NCBI GenBank assembly: GCA_963732355.1
Contig: CAVSZD010000011.1
Location: forward strand, 186,001 to 250,000
Reading direction: 5' to 3'
DNA: 64,000 nucleotides
DNA from: JADKAV01 sp963732355
GTDB lineage: Bacteria; Actinomycetota; Actinomycetes; S36-B12; UBA10799
Shown here: one piece after another, positions 24,519-33,509 of the stretch
Position numbering within the stretch: position 1 is the first letter of the stretch
Layout: each line of letters opens with the position of its first letter
Program-made: the position numbers and the translations under genes
The notes under the pieces: model-generated
Told to the model about the DNA's origin: nothing
Seen by the model: only the letters and a program-made list of their open reading frames with translations
The model's database searches: none

Positions 24519-26351
24519 TTAGACCTGCGCTGCCTCGAGGCGCTGGCGAAGGGCGGCCAGTTCGTCGCGAAGAGCCTGCGGAACCCGGTCGCCGAACTTG
24601 TCGAAGTACTCCTCGGTGAGGTCGCACTCGGCCAGCCAGCTCTGCGGGTCCACTGCGAACAGTTCGGTGAGCTGCTCGTCGGACATGCCCAGACCGTCGA
24701 CGTACAGGTCGCCGTCCTTGGGTTTGGCACCGATCGCGGTCGCCTCGGCGTCGGTGCGACCTTCGACGCGCTCGACGATCCAAGCCAGCACGCGGGAGTT
24801 CTCGCCGAATCCGGGCCAGATGAACTTGCCGTTCTCATCCTTGCGGAACCAGTTGACCTGGTAGATCTTCGGCAACTTCTCCGGGTCGGCGGTCGCGCCG
24901 ATCTTGAGCCAGTGGCCCCAGTAGTCGGCCATGTTGTACCCGCAGAACGGGAGCATGGCGAAGGGGTCGCGGCGCAATTGGCCCATCCCGCCGACCGCAG
25001 CCGCGGTCATCTCCGAGGAGACCGTCGCGCCGATGAACACACCGTGTGCCCAGTCGCGCGCTTCGTTGACCAGCGGCACGTTGGTGGCGCGGCGGCCACC
25101 GAACAGGATCGCCGAGATCGGCACACCCGCCGGGTCCTCCCAGTTGGGAGCGATCGAGGGGCACTGCGATGCCGGGGCGGTAAACCGGGCGTTCGGGTGG
25201 CTGCTCGGCTCGTCGGAGTCGGGGGTCCAGTCCCGGCCCTTCCAGTCGATCAGGTGCGCCGGGGCCTCGTCGGTCAGGCCCTCCCACCAGATGTCACCGT
25301 CGTCGGTCAGCGCCACGTTGGTGTAGATGCTGTTCGCGTACAGCGACTTCACAGCGTTGGCGTTGGTCTTCAAGCCGGTTCCCGGCGCGACCCCGAAGAA
25401 GCCCGCCTCCGGGTTGATCGCGTAAAGCCGGCCATCGTCACCGAAGCGCATCCAGGCGATGTCGTCACCGACGGTCTCGACCTTCCAACCCGGAACGGTC
25501 GGCTCGAGCATGGCGAGGTTCGTCTTGCCGCACGCGCTCGGGAAGGCAGCGGTGATGTACTTGACGTCGCCGTCGGGCGCGGTGAGTTTCAGGATCAGCA
25601 TGTGCTCGGCCATCCAGCCCTCGTCGCGCGCCATCGCCGACGCGATCCGCAGAGCGAAGCACTTCTTGCCCAGCAGGGCGTTTCCGCCGTAGCCGGATCC
25701 GTACGACCAGATCTCGCGGGTCTCGGGGAAGTGCACGATGTACTTGGTGTCGTTGCACGGCCACGCGACGTCCTCGCGGGAGTTGCCGTCGGCGTCTACC
25801 AACGGGTACCCGACAGAGTGCAGTGCGGGGACGAAGTCGCCGTCCTCACCGATCAGGTCGAGTGCGGCTTGGCCCATGCGGGTCATGATCCGCATGTTGG
25901 CCACCACATAGGGAGAGTCGGTCAGCTCGACACCGAGTTGCGAGATGCGCGATCCGAGAGGACCCATCGAGAACGGGATGACGTACATCGTGCGTCCGCG
26001 CATGCAGCCCGCGAAGAGCTCCTTGAGCGTGACACGCATCTCGGCGGGTTCCTGCCAGTTGTTCGTGGGACCGGCATCCTGCTCGCGCAGCGAACAGATG
26101 AAGGTGCGGTCTTCGACGCGCGCGACGTCGGAGGGGTCCGAGCGGGCAAGGAAGGAGTTGGGCCGCAGCTCGGGGTTGAGCCGGGTGAACGTGCCGCTGT
26201 CCACGAGGGCCTGCGTCATCCGCTCCCACTCGGCCTGCGAACCGTCACACCATTCGACGCGGTCGGGTTGGGTCAGGTTTGCGACCTCCTCGACCCACTC
26301 GAGCAGCTTCTTGTTCTTGGTGGGCGGGTTTTCCAAACCAGCAATGGTCAT
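24519..26351 (-). CDS. pckG: Phosphoenolpyruvate carboxykinase (GTP)
   Basis: A 610-residue GTP-type PEP carboxykinase, converting oxaloacetate and GTP to PEP, GDP and CO2 for gluconeogenesis. The P-loop is AAFPSACGKTNLAML with the hyper-reactive Cys. Other family stretches: VYVIPFSMGPLGS-like TMYVIPFSMGPLGS, GKKCFALRIAS, and FGGRRATNVPLV. Length is standard. The start is ATG 26351 and a 14-bp terminator follows. Cytosolic, and monomeric in known homologues. Confidence 0.97.
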   Translation of the reverse strand: MTIAGLENPPTKNKKLLEWVEEVANLTQPDRVEWCDGSQAEWERMTQALVDSGTFTRLNPELRPNSFLARSDPSDVARVEDRTFICSLREQDAGPTNNWQEPAEMRVTLKELFAGCMRGRTMYVIPFSMGPLGSRISQLGVELTDSPYVVANMRIMTRMGQAALDLIGEDGDFVPALHSVGYPLVDADGNSREDVAWPCNDTKYIVHFPETREIWSYGSGYGGNALLGKKCFALRIASAMARDEGWMAEHMLILKLTAPDGDVKYITAAFPSACGKTNLAMLEPTVPGWKVETVGDDIAWMRFGDDGRLYAINPEAGFFGVAPGTGLKTNANAVKSLYANSIYTNVALTDDGDIWWEGLTDEAPAHLIDWKGRDWTPDSDEPSSHPNARFTAPASQCPSIAPNWEDPAGVPISAILFGGRRATNVPLVNEARDWAHGVFIGATVSSEMTAAAVGGMGQLRRDPFAMLPFCGYNMADYWGHWLKIGATADPEKLPKIYQVNWFRKDENGKFIWPGFGENSRVLAWIVERVEGRTDAEATAIGAKPKDGDLYVDGLGMSDEQLTELFAVDPQSWLAECDLTEEYFDKFGDRVPQALRDELAALRQRLEAAQV

Positions 26352-26570
26352 CAGTGCACTCCGTCTCCGCGCGGTACGGGACTAAGGCGCGAATCGGGCG
26401 CCGAAGGCTGCGCGAGGCCTGTGTTCAACAATGCCATGCCACCCGGTCGCACGCACCCTTGGGGTCGGGGCAGTCACCCGGCGTTCACCCACCGCCGGAC
26501 GGTGCTCCGTTGGCGTGCGGAAGGCCACATCTGTAAGGTCTGACGCGCTGTGTGCCGAAGGAGGGGTGTG

Positions 26571-27500
26571 ATGAAGTCAGCTATTGCGGCGGGCCTGATC
26601 TGCCTGGCAGTTGCGCCCGTTATGGCCACCCTGCCCAGTGCCGGCGAACCCACCTCATCCCCGGTTCCCAAGTCAAGCCCGGGCGGCCTCGGACAGTACG
26701 CCAAACCGGCCGGCGAGGTCGAAGGTTTTGCTGCCTACGTCCCCCAGACCAGTTGCGACCCCAAATGGCGCAAAGGCATCCGCCAATTCCGTGACCTGGT
26801 GATGAAGACCTACCCGCAGACCCAGGACTGGGGATCCGAGCGCGACTGCACCGACGACGGGATCAGCGAGCACCTCGATGGCCGGGCCTGGGACTGGCAC
26901 GCGGACGTCAAGGATCCCAAGGAATTCGCAGCGGCCACCGATCTATTGAACTGGCTCATGGCCAAGGGCCCGGACGGCGAGCAGGCCTATTGGGCACGCC
27001 GGCTCGGGATCATGTACATCGGCTACAACAAGCGGATCTGGGGTTCGTACCGCGCATCGGAGGGCTGGCGCCGGCTGTCCAACTCCAACCCGCACACCGA
27101 CCATGTCCACTTCTCCTTCTCGTGGGCGGGCGCCTTCGGCAAGACCAGTTTCTGGGACGGCACACCAGCCCGGGAGGACTACGGACCCTGTCGGCCCTAC
27201 CAGGGCGAACCCGCACCGTTGCATCGCCGCTCGGACCCGACGAACCGTCCTTGCAGTTCCCCGCCGCCACTGACGCGCACTGCTGGCAAGTCCGGGCCAC
27301 TGCTGTGGAGGGGCAGTGAGTCCGGCGAGGTTCTGACTGTGCAGAAGGCCCTGGGCGTCGAGTCGGCCAACAGCTACTTCGGGCCGCTGACCATGCGAGC
27401 GGTGGCCGACTACCAACGCGGCAAGTCACTGCCGGTCACCGGCGCCGTTGACACGCTCACCCGTGCCGCGCTGGTGGCGGACGGCACCCTCAAGCGCTAG
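26571..27500 (+). CDS. Secreted M15-like peptidase with peptidoglycan-binding domain
   Basis: A 309-residue exported protein, starting at ATG 26571 after GGAGGGG. Signal peptide about residues 1-27 (ending near LPSAGEP). The central domain has ISEHLDGRAWDW and HTDHVHFSFSW, which resemble the SxHxxGxAxD and HxH zinc ligands of M15 D,D-carboxypeptidase-like folds. The C-terminal 65 residues form a PG_binding_1 domain (GSESGEVLTVQKALG, FGPLTMRAVADYQ). It probably acts on peptidoglycan. The 3' end overlaps the convergent CoiA-like gene by 75 bases. Confidence 0.82.
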   Translation: MKSAIAAGLICLAVAPVMATLPSAGEPTSSPVPKSSPGGLGQYAKPAGEVEGFAAYVPQTSCDPKWRKGIRQFRDLVMKTYPQTQDWGSERDCTDDGISEHLDGRAWDWHADVKDPKEFAAATDLLNWLMAKGPDGEQAYWARRLGIMYIGYNKRIWGSYRASEGWRRLSNSNPHTDHVHFSFSWAGAFGKTSFWDGTPAREDYGPCRPYQGEPAPLHRRSDPTNRPCSSPPPLTRTAGKSGPLLWRGSESGEVLTVQKALGVESANSYFGPLTMRAVADYQRGKSLPVTGAVDTLTRAALVADGTLKR

Positions 27501-28328
27501 ACACCAGTGCCCGGCGGGGATCGGTTGGTCACTGCGCCAAGAGCGTTCTGTCCCGTCCAACGGCCAGCCCGGACCCCAGTAGCCGCAACAAGCCGCAGTC
27601 TTGGTCGGCCTGGTCACCAAGCCCGGTCGCCTCACCGGCAAACCGCAGCCACACGTGCCCTCCAGCCAGCGCGAAACCTCGACTTGGCGGCACGCCCCGC
27701 ATGCCGGGCACATGATTCGGATTCCGTTGGAGACGATCTGGGTGGCCGGAATCGATTCCTGCCAGGCGCACGTCCCGCTCAGCAAGGCCTGCACGAGAGT
27801 GCGCAGGGCCACGCTTCGTCCGCACACCCGGGTGACTGGCTCGGCCGACCACTGCGTGACGGCGAAGACCGGCAACTGCTTGCCCATCTCGTATCCGGCG
27901 GGGACCTGGCGTACGAACCAGACGCAGCGGATGCCCGCGTTCGCGTACACACTCTGACGCCGCTGGTATTCGCGCAGAGTCTGACGTGACCTCTGCACCT
28001 CCAGCGCCACGGTGGTATCACCCTTGCGCGCGAGGACATCGGCGATAAAGCCCTCCCCCGGAACCTCAGCGGCCGACTGCCAACCCGCTGCTGCCGCGGC
28101 TTGCAGCGCGACGGCCTTGCCGTGCAGATGTTCGGCCGATTCGGGTCTGTGGGCTGCGCACTGACTCTCGTGCACGAAGTGCTGGGTCCCCAAAGGGGAC
28201 ACCCGGGGGAAGCCTTTGTGCCCACACGGGGTCAGACGGATGTCGTGTCCACGCAGCCCTGCCCAAGCGTTCGAATCGAGTAGGGGCGCGCACACCAGCG
28301 TTCCGTCGACATCGGCGCTGAGAGGCAT
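27426..28328 (-). CDS. CoiA-like nuclease-domain protein with zinc ribbon
   Basis: A 300-residue protein. The middle carries EHLHGKAVALQAAAAAGW and FIADVLARKGDTTVALEVQRS, the pattern of the competence protein CoiA/PD-(D/E)xK nuclease family (conserved Asp and Glu-x-Gln). This is followed by AGIRCVWFVRQ. Near residue 215-240 a Cys set (CPACGACRQ, GTCGCGLP) looks like a zinc ribbon. CoiA acts in DNA uptake in Firmicutes, and the role in actinobacteria is unclear. The N-terminal 40 residues may hold another Cys-His site. The tail overlaps the neighbouring gene and may be non-essential. Confidence 0.7.
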   Translation of the reverse strand: MPLSADVDGTLVCAPLLDSNAWAGLRGHDIRLTPCGHKGFPRVSPLGTQHFVHESQCAAHRPESAEHLHGKAVALQAAAAAGWQSAAEVPGEGFIADVLARKGDTTVALEVQRSRQTLREYQRRQSVYANAGIRCVWFVRQVPAGYEMGKQLPVFAVTQWSAEPVTRVCGRSVALRTLVQALLSGTCAWQESIPATQIVSNGIRIMCPACGACRQVEVSRWLEGTCGCGLPVRRPGLVTRPTKTAACCGYWGPGWPLDGTERSWRSDQPIPAGHWCLALEGAVRHQRGTGERVNGAGDRQ

Positions 28329-28386
28329 GCTCCAAGGACTACGTCAGTCCAGGTTTAAGCGGAAGTGCCCTGACTGAATCTGTGGA

Positions 28387-28923
28387 TTACTTGTAGTACG
28401 GCGGGGCCCAGCCGAGGTAAGGACCCCAGTCGTTCATCTTGCGCCAGTTGATCTCCTTGACGGAGCCGTCCGGCATGTTGGTCACGGCCTTGTCGTCACC
28501 GACGTATGTGGCGATGTGTCCGGACGAGTGACCGGGGTCCCAGAACATCTGCGCACCGATGGGCGGTTCTGGATCCTTCAAGTGTGCAATGTCGGCATCT
28601 TTGGCCCGGTGCCACTGGGCGAAGGCATTGGACAGTCGAGGGCCTTTGGGCATGTAGGCGTCATCGGCCAGCTTCAGACACTGACCCCAGTAGCCGGTCG
28701 TCTTGTCCTGCGCCAGTTCGCGCAGGTATTTGACTGCTTGCTGAGGCGTTCGGGTTGTTCCGGTCGGGCGCATGACTTCGCTGCGCGAGACTGGCCGCTC
28801 CCGAGCGACGATCGACCATGCGGCTTCTGCTTCACTGCCCACGCCGACGTTGGTATCGGCCAGCGCGGGGCTGGCAGCGAATACCGTGGCAACGATCATC
28901 CCCCCGCACAAAATGCGGTTCAT
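28387..28923 (-). CDS. Secreted cell-wall hydrolase-like protein, paralogue 1
   Basis: A 178-residue exported protein: signal peptide MNRILCGGMIVATVFAASPALA, then a domain of about 115 residues with GQCLKLADDAY, PPIGAQMFW, SGHIATYVG, AVTNMPDGSV and a C-terminal WGPYLGWAPPYY. The Cys and His placement resembles NlpC/P60 or CHAP amidase folds and endolysin proteins with a YLGW ending. It shares this whole domain with the genes at 32032 and 32818. A role in peptidoglycan cleavage is inference. GGAG lies only three bases before the ATG. Confidence 0.7.
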   Translation of the reverse strand: MNRILCGGMIVATVFAASPALADTNVGVGSEAEAAWSIVARERPVSRSEVMRPTGTTRTPQQAVKYLRELAQDKTTGYWGQCLKLADDAYMPKGPRLSNAFAQWHRAKDADIAHLKDPEPPIGAQMFWDPGHSSGHIATYVGDDKAVTNMPDGSVKEINWRKMNDWGPYLGWAPPYYK

Positions 28924-28979
28924 GATCTCCAGTCAGCCATGATCCGCAACGTTGCGTTGTGAAATGTTGGTGATCTTGG

Positions 28980-30186
28980 TCACAAAGGCGGCGGTACAGA
29001 TCGGGCATCCCGGACAAGTAGTAACGAAGCGACCAGTGCGGCCAGTGCGATCATCGCGAAACCGGCCGCGAACCCGAGCCCAGCAACGACCGCGCCAACC
29101 ACGAGATTGGTGAGCGCACCACCGGCCTGCAGGGCGAGGCTTTCCACCGACAGCATCGTCGCTCGCACCGCCGAATCCACACGGGCGTGCAACAACCCCG
29201 CCATCACCGGACCTTGCAGCCCGATCCCCAGGTAGACGAGCAGAAAGCCGCCCGAGGCGACCAGCACGGAGGGGACCGAGATGGCGAGGACGGCAACAGC
29301 GATCAGCAGGAAGGCAAGGGTTGCCAGCCGCACCCGCGGACCAGGGATGCGGGTACTGAGGGCCGCACCGGCCGCCGCCACTGCGAAGGCTGACGCTGTG
29401 AGGACACCGTAGATCCCGGACACCGCGGTCGGGTCCGATACCAGCGCATTGAAGCGGTTGGGGCTCAAGGAGTTCGACACCGCTGAGGATCACGCCGAGC
29501 GCTGCCGCCACGAGCATCACGCGGCGCACGCCCGGCTGGGTGATCGCCGATCGGGTCGCCGCCAGGACCGTGCCGGCCAGACCCGAGTCGGCCTCGGCAG
29601 CCGGCTCATGGCGCAGCAACACCGCAGCGGCCACGACGAAGACCAGGGTCACCGCCGAAGCGCAGAAGAACGGGATGGACAACGCGATCACACCCTGCCC
29701 GTCGGCCGGCAGAGCAGTCGCCAGGCGCGGGAGGAACCCGCCGATGATGCTGCCCAACCCCAGGGCGAGGGACTCTGCGATCTGCCCACGGGCCAGCCCC
29801 ACTTCAACGGCTGGGTCGGTGCTTTCGGCGAAACCGTCCACGAACCACGACTCGAGCGGGCCCGACGACAGAGCGCGGGCTGCCCCCAGCGCCGCGGTTG
29901 CGGCGAGGATCACGCCCATCTGCCCAGAGAGGCCCAAAGTCAGCAGGGCCACGGCATTGACCAGCCCGGAGATCATGACCACACGGCGACGGCCCCAGGT
30001 GTCAGCCAGACCACCGGTCGGCAACTCCAGGCTCAACGTGACGACCCCGTACAGCGCCATGACCTGCCCCACCCGGTCGATCGGCAGCCCGCGGGCCCCG
30101 AGCATCAGGATCAGGACCGGGATCACCAAACCGACCGGGAACCAGCGCAACGCGCTGAGCAGCGCGAGGCGGGTCGCCGGCTTCAT
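28980..30186 (-). pseudogene. MFS transporter, frameshifted
   Basis: Two overlapping frames together make one major facilitator of about 400 residues. The first frame (from ATG 30186) covers helices 1-7, ending in RVMLVAAALGVILSGVELL. The second frame continues with SPNRFNALVSDPTAVSGIYG and helices 8-12, ending at 28980. Skipping one G near 29465 joins them as GVELL-SPNRF. The loop 2-3 motif GGLADTWGRRRVV is normal. Either the gene is a recent pseudogene or the base is a sequence error. Substrate is unknown. It lies between the paralogue 1 gene and an A-type palindrome. Confidence 0.8.
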
Positions 30187-30230
30187 CGTCACGGGCAAAC
30201 GCTATGCCATGACATGTCCGGCGAACCGTT

Positions 30231-30299
30231 GGTTAGAGGTTGTGCTGTTGGTTAGCGAAACAACGCGTGGATTCGCTAACCAGGAGCACAACCTCTAAC
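30231..30299. repeat. Dispersed palindromic element, family A copy 3
   Basis: A 69-bp inverted repeat with 28-bp arms (mismatched only at the CTGTTGG / CCAGGAG step) around the loop ACAACGCGTGGA. It lies between the MFS gene start and the end of the SulP gene. The 3' flank GCGG is shared with copy 4. Confidence 0.9.
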
Positions 30300-30315
30300 G
30301 CGGGCCGCAAAGCCA

Positions 30316-31989
30316 CTAGGCCCGTGCCGACCGGTAGGCCTCGACCAACGTCGGCAGTGTCGGGTAGACGTGCTCGCCACCGATCAGGTCGAGCGTGCCC
30401 GCGCTCTGCAACTCCTCCACCAATTCGCTCTTTGCCCGCACCAGGACGAAGTGCACACCGGCGGCACGCAACTCCTCGGCCAACGCCTCCACGGCGTCGA
30501 CCCCAGTGGAGTCGATCTCGATGATTGCCTCGCATTGCAGCGCGAACCATTGCAGGCCAGGCATCCGCTCGCCGATCATCTCGCGCGCCTTGGCCAAGAA
30601 GTGGTCGGCGTTGGCGAAGAAGAGCGGCGAGTCGTAACGGAAGATCAGAAGCCCCGGCTCCTCCTCTGCGTTGTCAAAATCACCGATGTCATGCATCCCC
30701 GCCAGACCAGGGACAAACCCCAGCGCGGCGAAGTGCGGACGGGCGACCTCGACCAGAAGCAGAAGGACCGACAGCGCCACCGCGATCAGCACGCCGTACA
30801 GGACACCGAACACCAGCACACCGGCGGTGGTGGTTGTCGCCACCCAGAACTCCGAGCGCCGGAACCGCCAGAGCCGCCGGAAGTCGTTCACATCGATCAG
30901 CAGGATCGCCGCGTAGACGACCAGCGCGCCGAGCGCCGCCTGTGGCACCACCTCGAGGATCGGTCCGGCCACAAGGAGCACGATCGCCAGGAACAGCGCG
31001 GCGGCGATCGAGTAGCCCTGCGAGGTGGCCCCCGATGCCCTGGCCACAGCTGAGCGGCTGCCACTGGTCGAGACGGGCATCCCCTGGAAGAGCCCGGAGC
31101 CGATGTTTGCAAACGACAGCGCCCGCAGTTCGGTGGCCGGCTTGAGCGGCGGATCATCGAGGCGGTGGAAGGATCTGCCGGTCAAGGTCGAGTCGGCATA
31201 TGCCACGATGAGCACCCCCAGTGCCGCCAGCGCAATCTCGGGTAGAACGTCCACCGGCATTGCGGGGATCTTCGGCGAAGGTAGCCCGGCCGGGATGTCC
31301 CCCAACAGTTCGACCGCGTTTCCTGTGACGTTGAGTAGCCAGGCGACAACCACCCCGAGAAACAGAGAGATCAGTGGCGCGAACGCCCGCCACCTCGTGC
31401 GACTGGCAATCACCAGGCTCACGAGAACACAGCCGGCGGTCATCATGGCTGACCATTGCGGACTCGCGTCCAGAAGCAACAGGCCGTGCTCGAAGACCGT
31501 GTCCGAGTCTGGCGTTGAGGTGCCCAGCACTCGATCGATCTGGCTGTTGATCATCAACACCGCGATACCAGCCATGTACCCAACCAGGATGGGCCGTGAG
31601 AGCAGGTCGGCGATGAACGAAAGCCGCAGGATGCCCGCCACTAGCCCGGCCAGCCCGACGGCCAACGCCAGGGCCGCTGCGGCGGTGGCAGGCGTGGCTT
31701 GTCCGGCCGCGACCAAAGGCACGATCAGTGCCGAGGCCATCACCGCCACACTGGACTCGGGACCGAAACTCAGCCATCGGGATGTCCCGAGCAGCGCGTA
31801 GACGGGAAGGGCGATCAGGGCTCCCCATAGCCCGGTCACCGGCGAGAGCCCAGCGATGATCGCGTAGGCCATGACCTGTGGGACGAGATAGGCAGTGACG
31901 GTCAAACCGGCGATCAGGTTGTGCCGCCCAAATGGCTGCAGGTGGTCACCCAATCCGGGTAACCACCTGCTCAAGAACGAGCCATTCAC
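30316..31989 (-). CDS. SulP-family anion transporter with STAS domain
   Basis: A 557-residue SulP/SLC26 protein. The N-terminal 420 residues hold about 10-14 membrane helices with the signature AYLVPQVMAYAIIAGLSPVTG and later SNIGSG-like SFANIGSGLFQGMPVSTSGS. A cytosolic STAS domain follows (about 440-557, ALQCEAIIEIDSTGVDAVEAL). Family members carry sulfate, bicarbonate or dicarboxylates, and the substrate cannot be read from sequence. GTG start. No partner carbonic anhydrase or sulfate gene is nearby. Confidence 0.93.
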   Translation of the reverse strand: MNGSFLSRWLPGLGDHLQPFGRHNLIAGLTVTAYLVPQVMAYAIIAGLSPVTGLWGALIALPVYALLGTSRWLSFGPESSVAVMASALIVPLVAAGQATPATAAAALALAVGLAGLVAGILRLSFIADLLSRPILVGYMAGIAVLMINSQIDRVLGTSTPDSDTVFEHGLLLLDASPQWSAMMTAGCVLVSLVIASRTRWRAFAPLISLFLGVVVAWLLNVTGNAVELLGDIPAGLPSPKIPAMPVDVLPEIALAALGVLIVAYADSTLTGRSFHRLDDPPLKPATELRALSFANIGSGLFQGMPVSTSGSRSAVARASGATSQGYSIAAALFLAIVLLVAGPILEVVPQAALGALVVYAAILLIDVNDFRRLWRFRRSEFWVATTTTAGVLVFGVLYGVLIAVALSVLLLLVEVARPHFAALGFVPGLAGMHDIGDFDNAEEEPGLLIFRYDSPLFFANADHFLAKAREMIGERMPGLQWFALQCEAIIEIDSTGVDAVEALAEELRAAGVHFVLVRAKSELVEELQSAGTLDLIGGEHVYPTLPTLVEAYRSARA

Positions 31990-32031
31990 GTCCCAATATT
32001 GCCCGAAACGTGCCTGGCCTCGTCTGCTGAA

Positions 32032-32655
32032 CTACGAGCCGTAATACGGGTTGGCCCAGCCGAGGTAAGGGCCCCACTCGTTGAGTTCGTGCCAATCGAC
32101 GATCTCGACGCTGCCGCCGGGCATGTTGGTGACGACCTTGCCGTCGCCCACATACGTGGCGATGTGACCGGCCGGGTGAGAGGTCTGCCAGAACATCTGG
32201 GCCCCGACAGGGATGTCGCGGCTGTCCGGGTGACCCACACCAGCGGCCTTCGCGCGGCTCCATTGGGCTAGGGCTGTGGTCGTCCGGTTGGAGCCACCGT
32301 AGGCGTCATCGGCAAGCTTCAGGCACAGGTTGGGGTAGCCGCCCATCCCCTGATTCGCCCACGCCTTGAGAGTGCTCACAGCCTGCTTCGCGGTGTTGGC
32401 AGTGCCGTATGTGCGAAGCCCGGCGCTGCGGGCGGCGCGCTTCTGTTCACGGATACTGTCCTTCTTGGCCCAGCCAGCTGCCTGCTGGAAGTCGGTGTCC
32501 CCACCGACTTGTAGGGTCGGGGCACCCACGGCGCTGACCGACGAGATGTTGCTGGCTGGAAGTGCGGGGGTCTGCGGGGTCATCGCGGCCACAGACGTGG
32601 CGAAGAGCGGCAGGGTGAGTGCGCTTGCCACCATTGAGACGGTGCTGCGCTGCAT
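32032..32655 (-). CDS. Secreted cell-wall hydrolase-like protein, paralogue 2
   Basis: A 207-residue exported protein. I start at ATG 32655, after TTTTGGAG, giving the signal peptide MQRSTVSMVASALTLPLFA to SVAA. The C-terminal 115 residues repeat the domain of paralogue 1: LCLKLADDAY, IPVGAQMFW, AGHIATYVG, VVTNMPGGSV and WGPYLGWANPYY. The linker (about 45-90) is variable. It is encoded directly before paralogue 3 on the same strand, with a terminator hairpin between them. The enzyme call is inference from Cys/His placement. Confidence 0.72.
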   Translation of the reverse strand: MQRSTVSMVASALTLPLFATSVAAMTPQTPALPASNISSVSAVGAPTLQVGGDTDFQQAAGWAKKDSIREQKRAARSAGLRTYGTANTAKQAVSTLKAWANQGMGGYPNLCLKLADDAYGGSNRTTTALAQWSRAKAAGVGHPDSRDIPVGAQMFWQTSHPAGHIATYVGDGKVVTNMPGGSVEIVDWHELNEWGPYLGWANPYYGS

Positions 32656-32772
32656 CGGATTCAACTCCAAAATTTGTTGAGAAAGACCTTGCATCCACGT
32701 CATGCCCGACCTCGCCGGCGCCTACTCGTGAACTAACTCACGCAATCCGTGTGGCCCACGTCACGGACATGA

Positions 32773-32807
32773 CGATGGCCCGGCACCAGTTCGGTGCCGG
32801 GCCATCG
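32773..32807 (-). terminator. Hairpin terminator after paralogue 3
   Basis: Perfect 15-bp stem CGATGGCCCGGCACC / GGTGCCGGGCCATCG with a five-base loop, 11 bases past the stop at 32818. No T run on the minus strand. Confidence 0.78.
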
Positions 32808-32817
32808 TTTGGCGGGA

Positions 32818-33396
32818 TTAGCCGTAGTACGGTTCGGCCCACCCGAGGTACTTGCCCCAGGAGTTCATCATCTTCCAGTTGACCTTCTTGACCTTGCCGC
32901 CGGGCATGTTGGTCACGGCCTTGCCGTTACCGACGTAGGTTGCGATGTGGCCGGCGGGGTTGGAGGTTCGCCAGAACATCTGCGCACCAACCGGGGGTTT
33001 GCGGTTGCCAGAGTGGCCGTAGCCCTTCTTCTTGGCCCGCTGCCACTGGTTCAGAGCAGTGCTGGTGCGGTTGCCGTTGGGCTGGTAGGCGTTGTCGGCC
33101 AAGCGAAGGCACTGGTTGTGATACCCGCTGGTGCCGCGTTTGGCCCAGGCCTCGAGACGATTGGCCGCCTTCGTGGGGCTGTAACGGGTCCCCTTGGTCC
33201 GCATGGACACACCAGCGGCACGGGAGCTGCGCTTCTTTGCGGCGGTGCGCTTCTTGTTCTTCTGCTTCTCCTTGGCCGCGGCCACAGCGGACACCGACGA
33301 CGGGGTCACGGGGGCGGCAGAGGCCGGGGCCGCGGCGAAGCCGGTCAGCATGACCGGCAGTGCGACCGCACCGGCGACGAGGATCTTGGCGTTCAT
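32818..33396 (-). CDS. Secreted cell-wall hydrolase-like protein, paralogue 3
   Basis: A 192-residue exported protein from ATG 33396, preceded by AGGAG. Signal peptide MNAKILVAGAVALPVMLTG to ASAAP. A Lys/Arg-rich linker (AKEKQKNKKRTAAKKRSSR) follows, which could bind teichoic acid or other wall anions. The conserved domain has QCLRLADNAY, PPVGAQMFW, AGHIATYVG, AVTNMPGGKV and WGKYLGWAEPYY. Same family as 28387 and 32032. The basic linker and high lysine content distinguish it from the other two. Confidence 0.72.
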   Translation of the reverse strand: MNAKILVAGAVALPVMLTGFAAAPASAAPVTPSSVSAVAAAKEKQKNKKRTAAKKRSSRAAGVSMRTKGTRYSPTKAANRLEAWAKRGTSGYHNQCLRLADNAYQPNGNRTSTALNQWQRAKKKGYGHSGNRKPPVGAQMFWRTSNPAGHIATYVGNGKAVTNMPGGKVKKVNWKMMNSWGKYLGWAEPYYG

Positions 33397-33509
33397 TGTC
33401 TTGGGCTCCTGAGGGTTTGGATCTCTTGACACCCTCGTCATGCCCTCAGGAGCCGACAGCCATACGTGACCTCGGACACGCCCGCCCCGTGACCGGGGTC
33501 ACATCCGTG

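Noticed and set aside
24306..26543. Open frame of 745 codons on the plus strand
   Set aside because: Antisense to pckG, which has all family motifs. The frame starts in repeat B and has no protein-like features.
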